Below are positions 42,201 through 50,083 of a DNA stretch of 53,433 nt, piece after piece (the stretch's first letter is position 1; the number at the start of each line of letters is the position of its first letter). This DNA comes from Candidatus Zymogenaceae bacterium (lineage in GTDB: Bacteria > Desulfobacterota > Zymogenia > Zymogenales > Zymogenaceae). The notes under the pieces are model-generated. The model was not told the DNA's origin, ran no database searches, and saw only the letters and a program-made list of their open reading frames with translations. A program made the translations under genes and the position numbers. The stretch spans positions 1-53,433 of the forward strand of contig JAFGFE010000004.1 in NCBI GenBank assembly GCA_016931225.1. Reading direction: 5' to 3'.

Positions 42201-44211
42201 TCGCAACCCCCTCTGTAGGGACATCTTGTCGAGATATCACGATCGCATCGAATTTACACGTTTCCACGCACGTCCCGCATCCGATACACTTATCCGGTAC
42301 GATATAATGCGGACTTTTCGGCGCGCCCATGATCGCATCTGATGGGCAGTTTTTAGCGCACAATCCACATCCCTTGCATTTTTCCGAATCGATGTAGTAA
42401 TTGAGAAGCTCGGTACAGGCACCGGCGGGACAGTATCGCTCATAGACATGGGCTTCGTATTCATCCTTAAACCACCGCATGGTACTGAGTACCGGGTTCG
42501 GAGCAGTCTGCCCCAGGGCGCAGAGGCTTGCATCCTGGATCACCTCGGCGAGGCGTTTGAGCTGAATGACTCCCTGAAATCGAGTGAAGGTCTCCTCCAT
42601 CGTTTCGTGGCTTCGTCTTTTGGTCAGAGAAGTCAATATTTCAAGCATCAGCCTCGTGCCTTCCCGGCAGGGAATACATTTACCGCAGCTCTCCTTCTGG
42701 ATAAAATCCATGAAGAACTTGGCGACATCAACCATGCAGGTGTTTTCATCCATCACCACAAGCCCGCCGGATCCAACGATGGCGCCGATCTCCTTGAGAG
42801 ATTCATAGTCGATTTCCGTATCGAGATGTTCGACCGGTATACATCCTCCCGACGGGCCGCCGATTTGCGCCGCCTTGAACGCCAGGCCTCCCTCGATGCC
42901 GCCGCCGATATCGAACACGATCTGCCGCAAGGTGATTCCCATCGGAACCTCGACGAGCCCTGTTCTCACGACGTTCCCGGAAAGGGCGAAAACCTTTGTT
43001 CCTTTTGAACGCTCGGTACCGACGGACGAAAACCAGTCCGCCCCATTTTTAATAATTCCAGGTACGTTCGCGAGCGTTTCCACATTGTTGATGATGGTCG
43101 GTTTCCCGTATAAACCGCTCACAGCGGGAAAGGGGGGACGTGGACGCGGCATGCCGCGTTTTCCCTCAATACTTGCGATAAGCGCCGTTTCCTCACCGCA
43201 GACAAACGCCCCCGCTCCCTTTTTCAGCTTTATATCAAGGCTGAATCCGCTGTCAAGGATGTTTCTTCCAAGCAGTCCCAGCTCATGAGCCTGATCAATG
43301 GCTTTCTCAAGTCTTCGGATAGCCAGCGGGTATTCCGCCCGAATATAGATATACGCGTGATCCGCATGAATGGCATACGCCGCGATGATGATTCCTTCGA
43401 CGAGCCTGTGCGGATCCCCTTCGATCACGGCCCTGTCCATGAACGCGCCCGGGTCTCCCTCGTCGGCGTTGCATATCATATACCGCTGATCTCCCTCAGC
43501 TTGCTGGGCGAATTTCCATTTTTTCCCGGCGGGAAATCCGGCTCCACCCCGTCCCCGCAAGCCGCTGTCTTCCACGACATCCGCCACTTCCAGGGGAGTC
43601 ATGTTTTTCAACACACGAGAGAGGGACGAGTATCCACCCCATACAATGTATTCGTCGATGTCTTCCGGGTTGATAATTCCGCAGTTTTCCAGCACCCAGC
43701 GTTTTTGATGCTTGAAAAACGGGTGATCACCTATGAGGGGTATATTTTTCCATGCTTCGGTATCCTCCTGGGGGTACTGGCCCAAAACATGTTCCACAGG
43801 CGGTTTGCCGTCAAATACGGCCGGGAGTATATCCCGGACTTTCTCTGCCGTCACGGAATAAAAACTGATCCGGGATTTCTTCGGGAGTTGCACATCCACG
43901 AGAGGCTCAAGGGCACAAATACCCAGGCATCCAACCCTGACGATATCCGCGCTCGTTTTCGATTCCGACAACCATTTTTCAATTTCCGTGATTGTTTTTT
44001 CCGCTCCCGCTCCGAGTCCGCAGGTTGCGGTCCCGACAAAAATAACGGGCGTTTCAATATTCTTTCTCTTGAGACGTTCCACCCGTTGATGAATGAAATC
44101 ATTACACCGCTCATCCGTGTGGCAGAGGGGGCCGTCCTGGATACAGGCGATCAGGTCTGGACACGGACTGTCGGGGGAATGTGAACATTTATCGCAGCAT
44201 TTTTCAAACAT
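42193..44211 (-). CDS. hydB: NuoF-like flavoprotein subunit of the trimeric hydrogenase
   Basis: The 672-residue protein is the NAD(H)/FMN subunit. After a cysteine-rich start it has a thioredoxin-like [2Fe-2S] part (VGTATCGLGAG with VGCLGICALEP), then the NuoF core with GLRGRGGAGFPAGKKWKF and CNADEGDPGAFMDR for FMN and NADH, SCGKCIPCREGT with a further cysteine for [4Fe-4S], and two C-terminal ferredoxin clusters (CKGCGLCAKNC and CIGCGTCVETC). The first 36 residues hold seven cysteines (5, 6, 9, 17, 23, 30, 36), which is more than I expect. GAGGAGG precedes ATG 44211, within the end of hydC, with an eight-base overlap. Confidence 0.95.
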   Translation of the reverse strand: MFEKCCDKCSHSPDSPCPDLIACIQDGPLCHTDERCNDFIHQRVERLKRKNIETPVIFVGTATCGLGAGAEKTITEIEKWLSESKTSADIVRVGCLGICALEPLVDVQLPKKSRISFYSVTAEKVRDILPAVFDGKPPVEHVLGQYPQEDTEAWKNIPLIGDHPFFKHQKRWVLENCGIINPEDIDEYIVWGGYSSLSRVLKNMTPLEVADVVEDSGLRGRGGAGFPAGKKWKFAQQAEGDQRYMICNADEGDPGAFMDRAVIEGDPHRLVEGIIIAAYAIHADHAYIYIRAEYPLAIRRLEKAIDQAHELGLLGRNILDSGFSLDIKLKKGAGAFVCGEETALIASIEGKRGMPRPRPPFPAVSGLYGKPTIINNVETLANVPGIIKNGADWFSSVGTERSKGTKVFALSGNVVRTGLVEVPMGITLRQIVFDIGGGIEGGLAFKAAQIGGPSGGCIPVEHLDTEIDYESLKEIGAIVGSGGLVVMDENTCMVDVAKFFMDFIQKESCGKCIPCREGTRLMLEILTSLTKRRSHETMEETFTRFQGVIQLKRLAEVIQDASLCALGQTAPNPVLSTMRWFKDEYEAHVYERYCPAGACTELLNYYIDSEKCKGCGLCAKNCPSDAIMGAPKSPHYIVPDKCIGCGTCVETCKFDAIVISRQDVPTEGVANA

Positions 44212-44698
44212 CTCTCTTTGCCTCCTCTTTCGCCTCGGATTTCAGTGTCTTGAGAATTTCACGAACACTGTCCGGCGTAACCCTGGCATAGAATTCGCCG
44301 GAAATATTTATAACCGGTGAAAGGCCGCATGCGCCGACGCAGGCCACGATTTCAAGGCTGAACAACCCGTCGCGCGTGGTCTGCCCTGGTTCAATCTTGA
44401 GGGTATTCTGGACGGTCTTGAGGATTTTTTCCGAACCCTTGACATGACACGCTGTACCCCGACAGACCATAATATGATACCTGCCGGGCGGTTCGGTTCG
44501 AAATTGGTTGTAAAAGGTGAGTACCCCGAATATTTTACTGGGGGGAAGGTTGAGTTTCGTGCCGATTTTACTTACGGCATCTTTGTGGACATACCCAATA
44601 GAATCTTGTATGTCCTGGAGGATCGGAATCAGATCACTCCGCTCGGCGGTTTTGTATCCGGCTAGAACGCGATCGATTGTCTCATTTATCGGATCCAT
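44204..44698 (-). CDS. hydC: NuoE-like [2Fe-2S] subunit of the trimeric hydrogenase
   Basis: The 164-residue protein is the small thioredoxin-fold subunit that passes electrons within the hydrogenase. The N-terminal helical half ends in LPPSKIFGVLTFYNQF, and the [2Fe-2S] ligands lie in MVCRGTACHVKGS and EIVACVGACGLSPVI. GAGG lies before ATG 44698. It overlaps rex by 17 bases and hydB by eight, so the three are translated together. Confidence 0.95.
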   Translation of the reverse strand: MDPINETIDRVLAGYKTAERSDLIPILQDIQDSIGYVHKDAVSKIGTKLNLPPSKIFGVLTFYNQFRTEPPGRYHIMVCRGTACHVKGSEKILKTVQNTLKIEPGQTTRDGLFSLEIVACVGACGLSPVINISGEFYARVTPDSVREILKTLKSEAKEEAKRDV

Positions 44699-45317
44699 AT
44701 GTTGCCTCGTTTCCTGTATTTTTTACAAAAAACGCCACTTTTTCCAACGAAACTGCGATATCCATATCTGACACATATATATGTTTGGGTACGTGCAGGC
44801 GCGTCGGAGTGAAGTTGACGATTCCCTTTATGCCCGACTGTATACAGAGATCGGCGACTGATTGAGCGGAAGAGGCGGGTACCGCGATAATAGCGATACT
44901 GATTTCCTCCTCACCCACAACACGTCCGAAATCCTCTACCAAATAGCACTTGCATCCATGAATGACCCTGCCGGTCCTATTCTGATTACTGTCGAATCCC
45001 GCGATGATCCTGAACATGGACCTGTATCCGGAAAAATATCCGATAATTGCCCTGCCCAGATTACCGATACCGATAATTGCCACATTCTGTACTTCATAGG
45101 TGGCGAGAAAGTGTTCGATTGATTCGGTCAACGGTTTCACAGCATAGCCCTGCTGATTTCCCGAATAACCTATGTTCATTATATCCTGCCTCACCTGTGC
45201 CGCACTCACACCGGCTATCTCGGCAAGCTCGTGGGAGCGAATTTTCTCTACCCTTCTTCTACTCACTTCTTTCAGGTATCGCTTGAATAGAATTAATCTT
45301 TCAACTGTTCTTTCCAT
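44682..45317 (-). CDS. rex: redox-sensing transcriptional repressor Rex
   Basis: The 211-residue protein is Rex, which binds DNA when NAD+ is high and releases it when NADH accumulates. The N-terminal winged helix spans about 1-80 (LFKRYLKEVSRRRVEKIRSH, AEIAGVSAAQVRQDI), followed by a Rossmann domain with VAIIGIGNLGRAI and ending in the swapped helix region EKVAFFVKN. It is the first gene of the hydrogenase operon, and a Rex box lies over its own promoter, so it should repress itself and hydCBA until NADH rises. The start ATG 45317 has no clear ribosome site. Confidence 0.96.
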   Translation of the reverse strand: MERTVERLILFKRYLKEVSRRRVEKIRSHELAEIAGVSAAQVRQDIMNIGYSGNQQGYAVKPLTESIEHFLATYEVQNVAIIGIGNLGRAIIGYFSGYRSMFRIIAGFDSNQNRTGRVIHGCKCYLVEDFGRVVGEEEISIAIIAVPASSAQSVADLCIQSGIKGIVNFTPTRLHVPKHIYVSDMDIAVSLEKVAFFVKNTGNEATYGSDK

Positions 45318-45373
45318 ATAAAACGTATAAGCCCGTTAAATACATAACACTACTGAAATAATTTTCACCCTCA

Positions 45374-45418
45374 CTGTTACAGCGCTAACAGTATATTTTT
45401 TTTTAAAACCCCTGTCAA
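45374..45418 (-). promoter_or_regulatory. rex-hyd operon promoter with Rex operator
   Basis: On the minus strand TTGACA (45418-45413) and TATACT (45395-45390) have a 17-base spacer, a near-perfect promoter. The 18-bp site CTGTTA-N6-TAACAG at 45374-45391 touches the -10 box and covers the expected start site near 45383. It matches the known Rex consensus TTGTTAA-N4-TTAACAA at 10 of the 14 defined positions, keeping the TGTTA/TAACA core. Rex bound there would block initiation. Confidence 0.85.
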
Positions 45419-45524
45419 GAAAATACAGACAAAATCTTCCATGACTGTTACTTTTTTTTCTGGATGTTTTTGGAGAGTTTTAAGATAATGTCACTAACAC
45501 CATCACATACGATAAAACGATAAC

Positions 45525-46073
45525 ATGATCCAACCGACGAACAGTGAAACGATAATATCAAGGAACAGGAAAGTCGCAATCACCGCCCTACTCCTCTCTC
45601 TCACAATCCTTGTTCAATTCCTTGGCAGATATACGACCGGCCTTTTCGGACCCGTGAATATTTTCGTTATAGGCACCCTCGTAAATGCCCTGCTTCTCAT
45701 ATCCGTTGAATATTCCGGCAGAGGGGGAGCGATAGCAATCGCGTGTGCGGCTCCAATAACGGCCGTGTTATCCGGCGCACCGATACCGATTCCATTTGTT
45801 CCGGTCATCGCCATCGGCAATGCCATGTATGTGATATTGTTTTACATTACGGGAAAACGTGTGTCGGGAATCATTCTCGGTGCGGTGTCCAAATTTCTCT
45901 TCCTCTATGCCTCCGTGTACATATTTTTGCACATCAGTACCGTCGAAACCAAGGCCGCCGGCATTCTCTATTTCTTGTTTTCCTGGCCACAGCTTGTCAC
46001 GGCATGTGCCGGCGGCATTGTATATATCGCCGCTATACGGATTCTCAAAAGACAAACTCCACACGACGACTGA
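45525..46073 (+). CDS. ECF transporter S-component-like membrane protein
   Basis: The 182-residue protein has five or six membrane helices and the look of ECF-transporter substrate-binding (S) components, with ALLLSLTILVQFLGRY at the start and FGPVNIFVIGTLVNALLL next. No ECF ATPase or T-component is nearby, so it would rely on a shared module elsewhere. The substrate, possibly a vitamin or a precursor, is not readable. It is divergent from rex and may share the Rex-controlled region. The ribosome site before ATG 45525 is poor. Confidence 0.65.
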   Translation: MIQPTNSETIISRNRKVAITALLLSLTILVQFLGRYTTGLFGPVNIFVIGTLVNALLLISVEYSGRGGAIAIACAAPITAVLSGAPIPIPFVPVIAIGNAMYVILFYITGKRVSGIILGAVSKFLFLYASVYIFLHISTVETKAAGILYFLFSWPQLVTACAGGIVYIAAIRILKRQTPHDD

Positions 46074-46271
46074 TCCCACGCGACGTCTCTTCTCCTGACC
46101 CCGCCCGTGTACCAAAGGGATCTCAATTCTCAACACCCTCTCCGGGAAGCGATGATGTCTATCATCCGTATGCAGTCCTTGATCGAATACCGGAACATAC
46201 CAACCTCACCGATTTTCGAAAACGAGACGGGTGAAATCGAACATACAGTATCCGGTAAAAACGTTTTCTTG

Positions 46272-46300
46272 TTGACAATCGACATATTATCCTATATACT
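46272..46300 (+). promoter_or_regulatory. near-consensus promoter of the Rrf2 gene
   Basis: TTGACA at 46272-46277 and TATACT at 46295-46300 have a 17-base spacer. The start site would be near 46307, only about 22 bases before ATG 46329. Confidence 0.82.
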
Positions 46301-46328
46301 CTACCTGAATAGTGGGCATTGCCGTATC

Positions 46329-46730
46329 ATGAAACTTTCCACAAAAAGCGAATACGCATGTTTGGCCCTCATCGTACTTTCCAGAAAGTATGGTTCCGGC
46401 TATATCAGCACCGAAAGGATCTCCGAGGAATTCAACATTCCGAAGAAGTACCTTGAACAGATTTTGCTTGTCTTGAAGGGAGCCGGTTACATCAGGAGCA
46501 AACGTGGATCGGAGGGAGGTTACAGGATCAGTAAATCACCAGCGGAGATCACCATCGCGGAGGTAATCAGGCTGATGGACGGACCGTTGGCGGCCATCAA
46601 ATCCGTGAGCGTCTATTTCCACGAAGAAACCCCCCTCAATCAGCACAAGCCGTTGCTTGATATATTCAAGGAGATCCGGGATTATGTTTCAAACAAACTC
46701 GAGACGACAACATTCGCGGATATAATATAG
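46329..46730 (+). CDS. Rrf2 family transcriptional regulator without Fe-S cysteines
   Basis: The 133-residue protein has the Rrf2 pattern MKLSTKSEYACLALIVLSRK at the start, RISEEFNIPKKYLEQILLVLKGAGYIRSKRG with the helix-turn-helix and wing, and GGYRISKSPAEITIAEVIRLMDGPL. Unlike IscR or NsrR it lacks the cysteine triad in the loop near residues 90-105; its only cysteine is at 11. CymR-like members without a cluster sense cysteine metabolism through a partner protein. It lies upstream of a TauE/SafE permease, so control of sulphur or sulphonate export is plausible. Confidence 0.88.
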   Translation: MKLSTKSEYACLALIVLSRKYGSGYISTERISEEFNIPKKYLEQILLVLKGAGYIRSKRGSEGGYRISKSPAEITIAEVIRLMDGPLAAIKSVSVYFHEETPLNQHKPLLDIFKEIRDYVSNKLETTTFADII

Positions 46731-46815
46731 ATTTTTTTATCCGTGATATCATACTATATCCATAGGCTATATATGCATTACGACTACTCACTCACAGAAT
46801 GAAAAGGATATCGAC

Positions 46816-47655
46816 ATGTTTCAACTAGGAATTGAAATGGGACTGTTGATCGTTGTGATTGCCTTCTTCGCGGAATATCTTGACTCCTCCCTCGGTATGG
46901 GATACGGCACCTCTCTGACCCCGATTCTTCTCCTGCTTGGCTTTGAACCTCTTCAGGTTGTGCCGGCTGTCCTTTTATCGGAACTTATCACAGGATTTCT
47001 CGCGGGCTTCACACACCATGCACTCGGCAATGTGGATTTCAGGCCGAAGACAATGAATGTCGTTGAAATTGCTCGTGCGTTTAAAAGTAATGGTATTGTC
47101 ACAAGTCTCAGGACGAACTTCCCCCGCAGCCTCAAGGTGGTTTTTCTCCTGAGCGTGTTGAGTATTATCGGGGCCGTATTCGCCGTATTCGTTGCGTTGA
47201 GCCTTCCCACATTTTACCTGAAGCTTTTCATCGGCACGATAATCTTTGTCGTCGGCATTGTCCTTCTCTGCACGATCAACAGGGAGTTCGGTTTTTCCTG
47301 GAAAAAAATCACACTCCTTGGATTGGTGGCATCTTTCAACAAGGGCATCTCCGGCGGAGGCTACGGACCGGTCGTCGTCGGCGGACAGCTCATCTCCGGC
47401 GTCGACGGAAAAAGCGCCATCGCCATCACATCGATAGCGGAAGGGTGTACGTGTCTTGTCGGTGTTACGGCATACCTCGTCACGAAGAGCATAATAGATT
47501 GGTCGCTTGCCCCCTATCTTGTCATCGGAGCCGTCATTTCGGTTCCGATTTCCGGTATAACGGTGAAATCCCTGAATATGAAGACAATGAAAACCGCCAT
47601 TAGCGTTTTCACGATCTTCCTCGGCGCTTTTACCATTCTGAAAATAATTATATGA
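46816..47655 (+). CDS. TauE/SafE family permease
   Basis: The 279-residue protein has about eight membrane helices and the two-fold repeat of TauE/SafE (DUF81) anion permeases. Repeat signatures are DSSLGMGYGTSLTPILLLLGFEPLQVVPAVLLSEL and KGISGGGYGPVVVGGQLISGVDGKSAIAITSIAEG. Members move sulphite, sulphoacetate or related organosulphur anions. The Rrf2 gene lies 85 bases upstream and is a likely regulator. AAAAGGA precedes ATG 46816. Confidence 0.92.
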   Translation: MFQLGIEMGLLIVVIAFFAEYLDSSLGMGYGTSLTPILLLLGFEPLQVVPAVLLSELITGFLAGFTHHALGNVDFRPKTMNVVEIARAFKSNGIVTSLRTNFPRSLKVVFLLSVLSIIGAVFAVFVALSLPTFYLKLFIGTIIFVVGIVLLCTINREFGFSWKKITLLGLVASFNKGISGGGYGPVVVGGQLISGVDGKSAIAITSIAEGCTCLVGVTAYLVTKSIIDWSLAPYLVIGAVISVPISGITVKSLNMKTMKTAISVFTIFLGAFTILKIII

Positions 47656-48148
47656 CGTCATGTGACGTCGTACAATCGGGGTCCGACGGCGTCTCTCTTT
47701 GGTTTTCACGGTGTCATATCCGTATTCGGCGTAATACGACATCGGATTTGACATTCAAGACGACTTTCACGGGGGATTGATGTGTGTTTTGAGACACATC
47801 GACATCTTCCAAGGCCGAGAATCATACCGAAGATCGAGAATCCGAAGATACCACATAGGGGCCGGTGACACGGCCCCGTTTCTCTCTCACGCTTTTATAC
47901 AGAAAGGAAAACCGGGGAATAGATACTTGTATGCCGTACCGTCAACTACCGGGGATATCCCCGTTTTTTGGATATGGCCGCGCCCTGCCCCCACTGAAAT
48001 TGTAAGCCGCAACCTCTTCCGACACGCACTGAAAAAAAATCCTGTTGCCATTGCGCCGACATTGACAATTCATACCACGGCTTTATATAATTCAATAGTA
48101 ATGTTGTAACCTTGATGTCATCTCGAATCTCTCTCGGAGTTGAGTCCG
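47656..48148. other. intergenic before the sigma-54 activator
   Basis: A 493-base region without supported genes. One hairpin (47858-47877) may terminate the TauE/SafE transcript. A short direct repeat CGAAGAT-CGAGAATC occurs at 47828-47850. The remainder should hold the promoter of the activator gene. Confidence 0.4.
47858..47886 (+). terminator. hairpin terminator candidate
   Basis: A 7-bp stem GGGGCCG/CGGCCCC with loop GTGACA is followed by GTTTCTCTC, a pyrimidine-rich but imperfect T run, about 200 bases after the permease gene. Confidence 0.6.
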
Positions 48149-49552
48149 ATGAATTATAATATTCTGGTTGTTTCTTCAGATCACATAACGTCCCAGGAAA
48201 TAGTCACCCTGCTCCAAAACAAGTTTTCCGTTGATATCGCCCCGGATATCCCGAAAAGCCTTGTCCAGTTTGAAAAGAAGAAATACGACCTGCTTTTCTT
48301 GGATGTCACACTCCTTGAAACGTTATCGACGGAAAGAACCATCAAGAGCGTAATCAACCAGTTTCGAGAGATTTCCAGATCCACAATAATCGCCATTATG
48401 ACGAGAATTGAGCATAACCGCCGTGGAATCATGGCAATAAAGGCCGGGGCGGATAACTACATCTCCATCCCGATACAGAAGGATGAGCTGAATACGGTAA
48501 TACAGTCCATATATGATACGGCAATGGAAAAATCCAAGCTCGACTACCTGTCTGATACCTTCTGGGATATCTCCTCTCAGCCGTTTCTCAACACGAAAAG
48601 CCCCCCCGTCATCGAGGTGATCAAGAAAATCAAGGCGGTGGCCCCAACCAAGAGCACCGTTCTCCTTATCGGTGAGACCGGAACCGGTAAGGGTGTTTTG
48701 TCCCAACTCATTCATAAGCACAGCCACCGCAGAGACGCGCCGTTCATTCAGGTACACCTGGGGGCGATTCCGGATACCCTTGTCGAAAGCGAGCTCTTTG
48801 GACATGAAAAGGGCTCATTTACCGGCGCCATTCGCAGGAAATTGGGAAAGTTCGAGCTTGCCTCAGACGGAACCATATTTCTTGATGAAATAGAAACCGT
48901 CTCGCCCCATGTCCAGATCCGGCTGTTACAGGTTCTCCAGGACGGCACGTACTATCGCGTCGGCGGCGAGGAGCCCTTGTCTTCATCCGCGCGGGTCATC
49001 GCCGCCACCAATATCGACCTCATTACGCTCTGTGAACAGGACCTGTTTCGCTATGACCTCTATTATCGCCTCAATGTATTTCCGATAGAGATTCCCTCCC
49101 TTAAATACAGAACCGAAGACATCCCCACCATGGTGCACACCATTCTCGAGCGTCTTAACCGATTTCATGAAAAAAGTATTACCGACGTACACCCGGATGT
49201 GCTTGAAGCGTTCACCCAGTATTCGTGGCCCGGTAACATAAGAGAGCTGGAAAACTTCATAGAGCGGGCGTATCTGATGGAAACGACTGATATGATTTCT
49301 CCCGAACACTTTCCCAGGGAGTTCTTCTCGGAAAAAACAACGCTGGAAGACGACATGATCATACACCCCGGAGAGAAACTGGCCTCCATCAGAGAACGGG
49401 TGGTACGAAACGCCGAAAGGCGTTATCTAATAGAGACACTGTCCTCACACAATGGATCAATTCAGAAAACCGCGGATACGGCGGGAATAACCACACGTCA
49501 ATTGTTCAATCTCATGCAAAAACACAATATTAGAAAAGAAGATTTCAAATAA
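48149..49552 (+). CDS. NtrC-family sigma-54 activator with a degenerate receiver
   Basis: The 467-residue protein has an N-terminal receiver-like domain (about 1-120), a AAA+ sigma-54 activation domain and a Fis-type helix-turn-helix at the C-terminus (GSIQKTADTAGITTRQLFNL). Walker A is GETGTGKG, the sigma-54 contact loop is GSFTGA (222-227), and Walker B is GTIFLDEI. The receiver keeps Asp52 (FLDVTLL), but its acidic pocket is reduced (VSSDH) and the usual lysine is isoleucine 107 (YISIPI), so ordinary phosphorylation is doubtful. GGAG lies nine bases before ATG 49149-equivalent start 48149; a TTG at 48140 is less likely. It lies beside two inverted repeats and a sigma-54 promoter, its probable targets. 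Confidence 0.93.
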   Translation: MNYNILVVSSDHITSQEIVTLLQNKFSVDIAPDIPKSLVQFEKKKYDLLFLDVTLLETLSTERTIKSVINQFREISRSTIIAIMTRIEHNRRGIMAIKAGADNYISIPIQKDELNTVIQSIYDTAMEKSKLDYLSDTFWDISSQPFLNTKSPPVIEVIKKIKAVAPTKSTVLLIGETGTGKGVLSQLIHKHSHRRDAPFIQVHLGAIPDTLVESELFGHEKGSFTGAIRRKLGKFELASDGTIFLDEIETVSPHVQIRLLQVLQDGTYYRVGGEEPLSSSARVIAATNIDLITLCEQDLFRYDLYYRLNVFPIEIPSLKYRTEDIPTMVHTILERLNRFHEKSITDVHPDVLEAFTQYSWPGNIRELENFIERAYLMETTDMISPEHFPREFFSEKTTLEDDMIIHPGEKLASIRERVVRNAERRYLIETLSSHNGSIQKTADTAGITTRQLFNLMQKHNIRKEDFK

Positions 49553-49603
49553 TCCCCCCACCACATCCCCCCGTGAAGAAATACCATTTCCGTTTTAAGA
49601 AAT

Positions 49604-49624
49604 ATCGGAAATTTACTTTCCGAT
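49604..49624. promoter_or_regulatory. upstream activator site 1
   Basis: ATCGGAAA and TTTCCGAT form a perfect inverted repeat with a five-base centre. The core TCGGAA-N7-TTCCGA is the same as at 49687-49705. Its centre is about 167 bases upstream of the predicted sigma-54 start site. It probably binds the activator encoded just to the left. Confidence 0.7.
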
Positions 49625-49686
49625 TATTTTTTTTCAATCATTTCAGGCCTTTGTCTTCATAATTGAGAGCGTCACAAAACATTGTG

Positions 49687-49705
49687 TCGGAAGTTCAATT
49701 TCCGA
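49687..49705. promoter_or_regulatory. upstream activator site 2
   Basis: TCGGAA and TTCCGA are separated by seven bases, the same geometry as site 1. The two sites are 82 bases apart, near eight helical turns, and thus lie on about the same DNA face. The centre is about 85 bases before the predicted start of transcription. Confidence 0.7.
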
Positions 49706-49753
49706 TATAATTCGTACGGTCGGTTAACATACTGAATTTACACAAACAAAATT

Positions 49754-49770
49754 TTGGCATGGATATTGCT
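49754..49770 (+). promoter_or_regulatory. sigma-54 promoter
   Basis: TTGGCATGGATATTGCT has the invariant GG at 49756-49757 and GC at 49768-49769 with exactly ten bases between, matching TTGGCAC-N5-TTGCT closely. Transcription would start near 49781. An ATG inside this element (49759) cannot be the translation start of the next gene. Confidence 0.85.
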
Positions 49771-49797
49771 ATTATTCTCGGGCAGGAAGGTGAAGAG

Positions 49798-50061
49798 ATG
49801 TCCGACACAAACCATCACAATGACCTGTTGACCATTCAGGGGATTATGATTGCATCGGACTGGAATAAGGAAGGCGATGTGATACGGATTGCTATTATGA
49901 CAGATGACGAGGAAGAATTCTTTATTCTCAAAAACAAGTATTGGGATCAACTCCTCGCCCATTTGCGAGAGCCGGTAAAGATACTTGGGGTGATTGATTT
50001 CGATGACGATGAAAGAGGAACTATAACGGTAATCTCGTTTGAACCAATAGAAGCGATTTAA
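49798..50061 (+). CDS. 87-residue protein of unknown function, first gene of a sigma-54 operon
   Basis: The product is a small acidic cytoplasmic protein with predicted strands and one amphipathic helix (LLTIQGIMIASDWNKEGDVI, FILKNKYWDQLLAHLREPVK, TVISFEPIEAI). I do not recognise it. I took ATG 49798 because GGAAGGTG lies in front and because the longer start at 49759 falls inside the sigma-54 promoter. It ends 22 bases before the first CoA-transferase gene and is surely co-transcribed with it. A regulatory or assembly role for the transferases is possible. Confidence 0.72.
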   Translation: MSDTNHHNDLLTIQGIMIASDWNKEGDVIRIAIMTDDEEEFFILKNKYWDQLLAHLREPVKILGVIDFDDDERGTITVISFEPIEAI

Positions 50062-50083
50062 TACTACCATGGAGGACTCAACT

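Noticed and set aside
43285-44184. 299-codon frame opposite hydB
   Set aside because: It is antisense to a well-supported NuoF-like gene and has no recognisable motif.
49759-50061. Start codon at 49759 for the 87-aa gene
   Set aside because: This ATG lies inside the sigma-54 -24/-12 element and before the predicted transcript start. ATG 49798 has a proper ribosome site.
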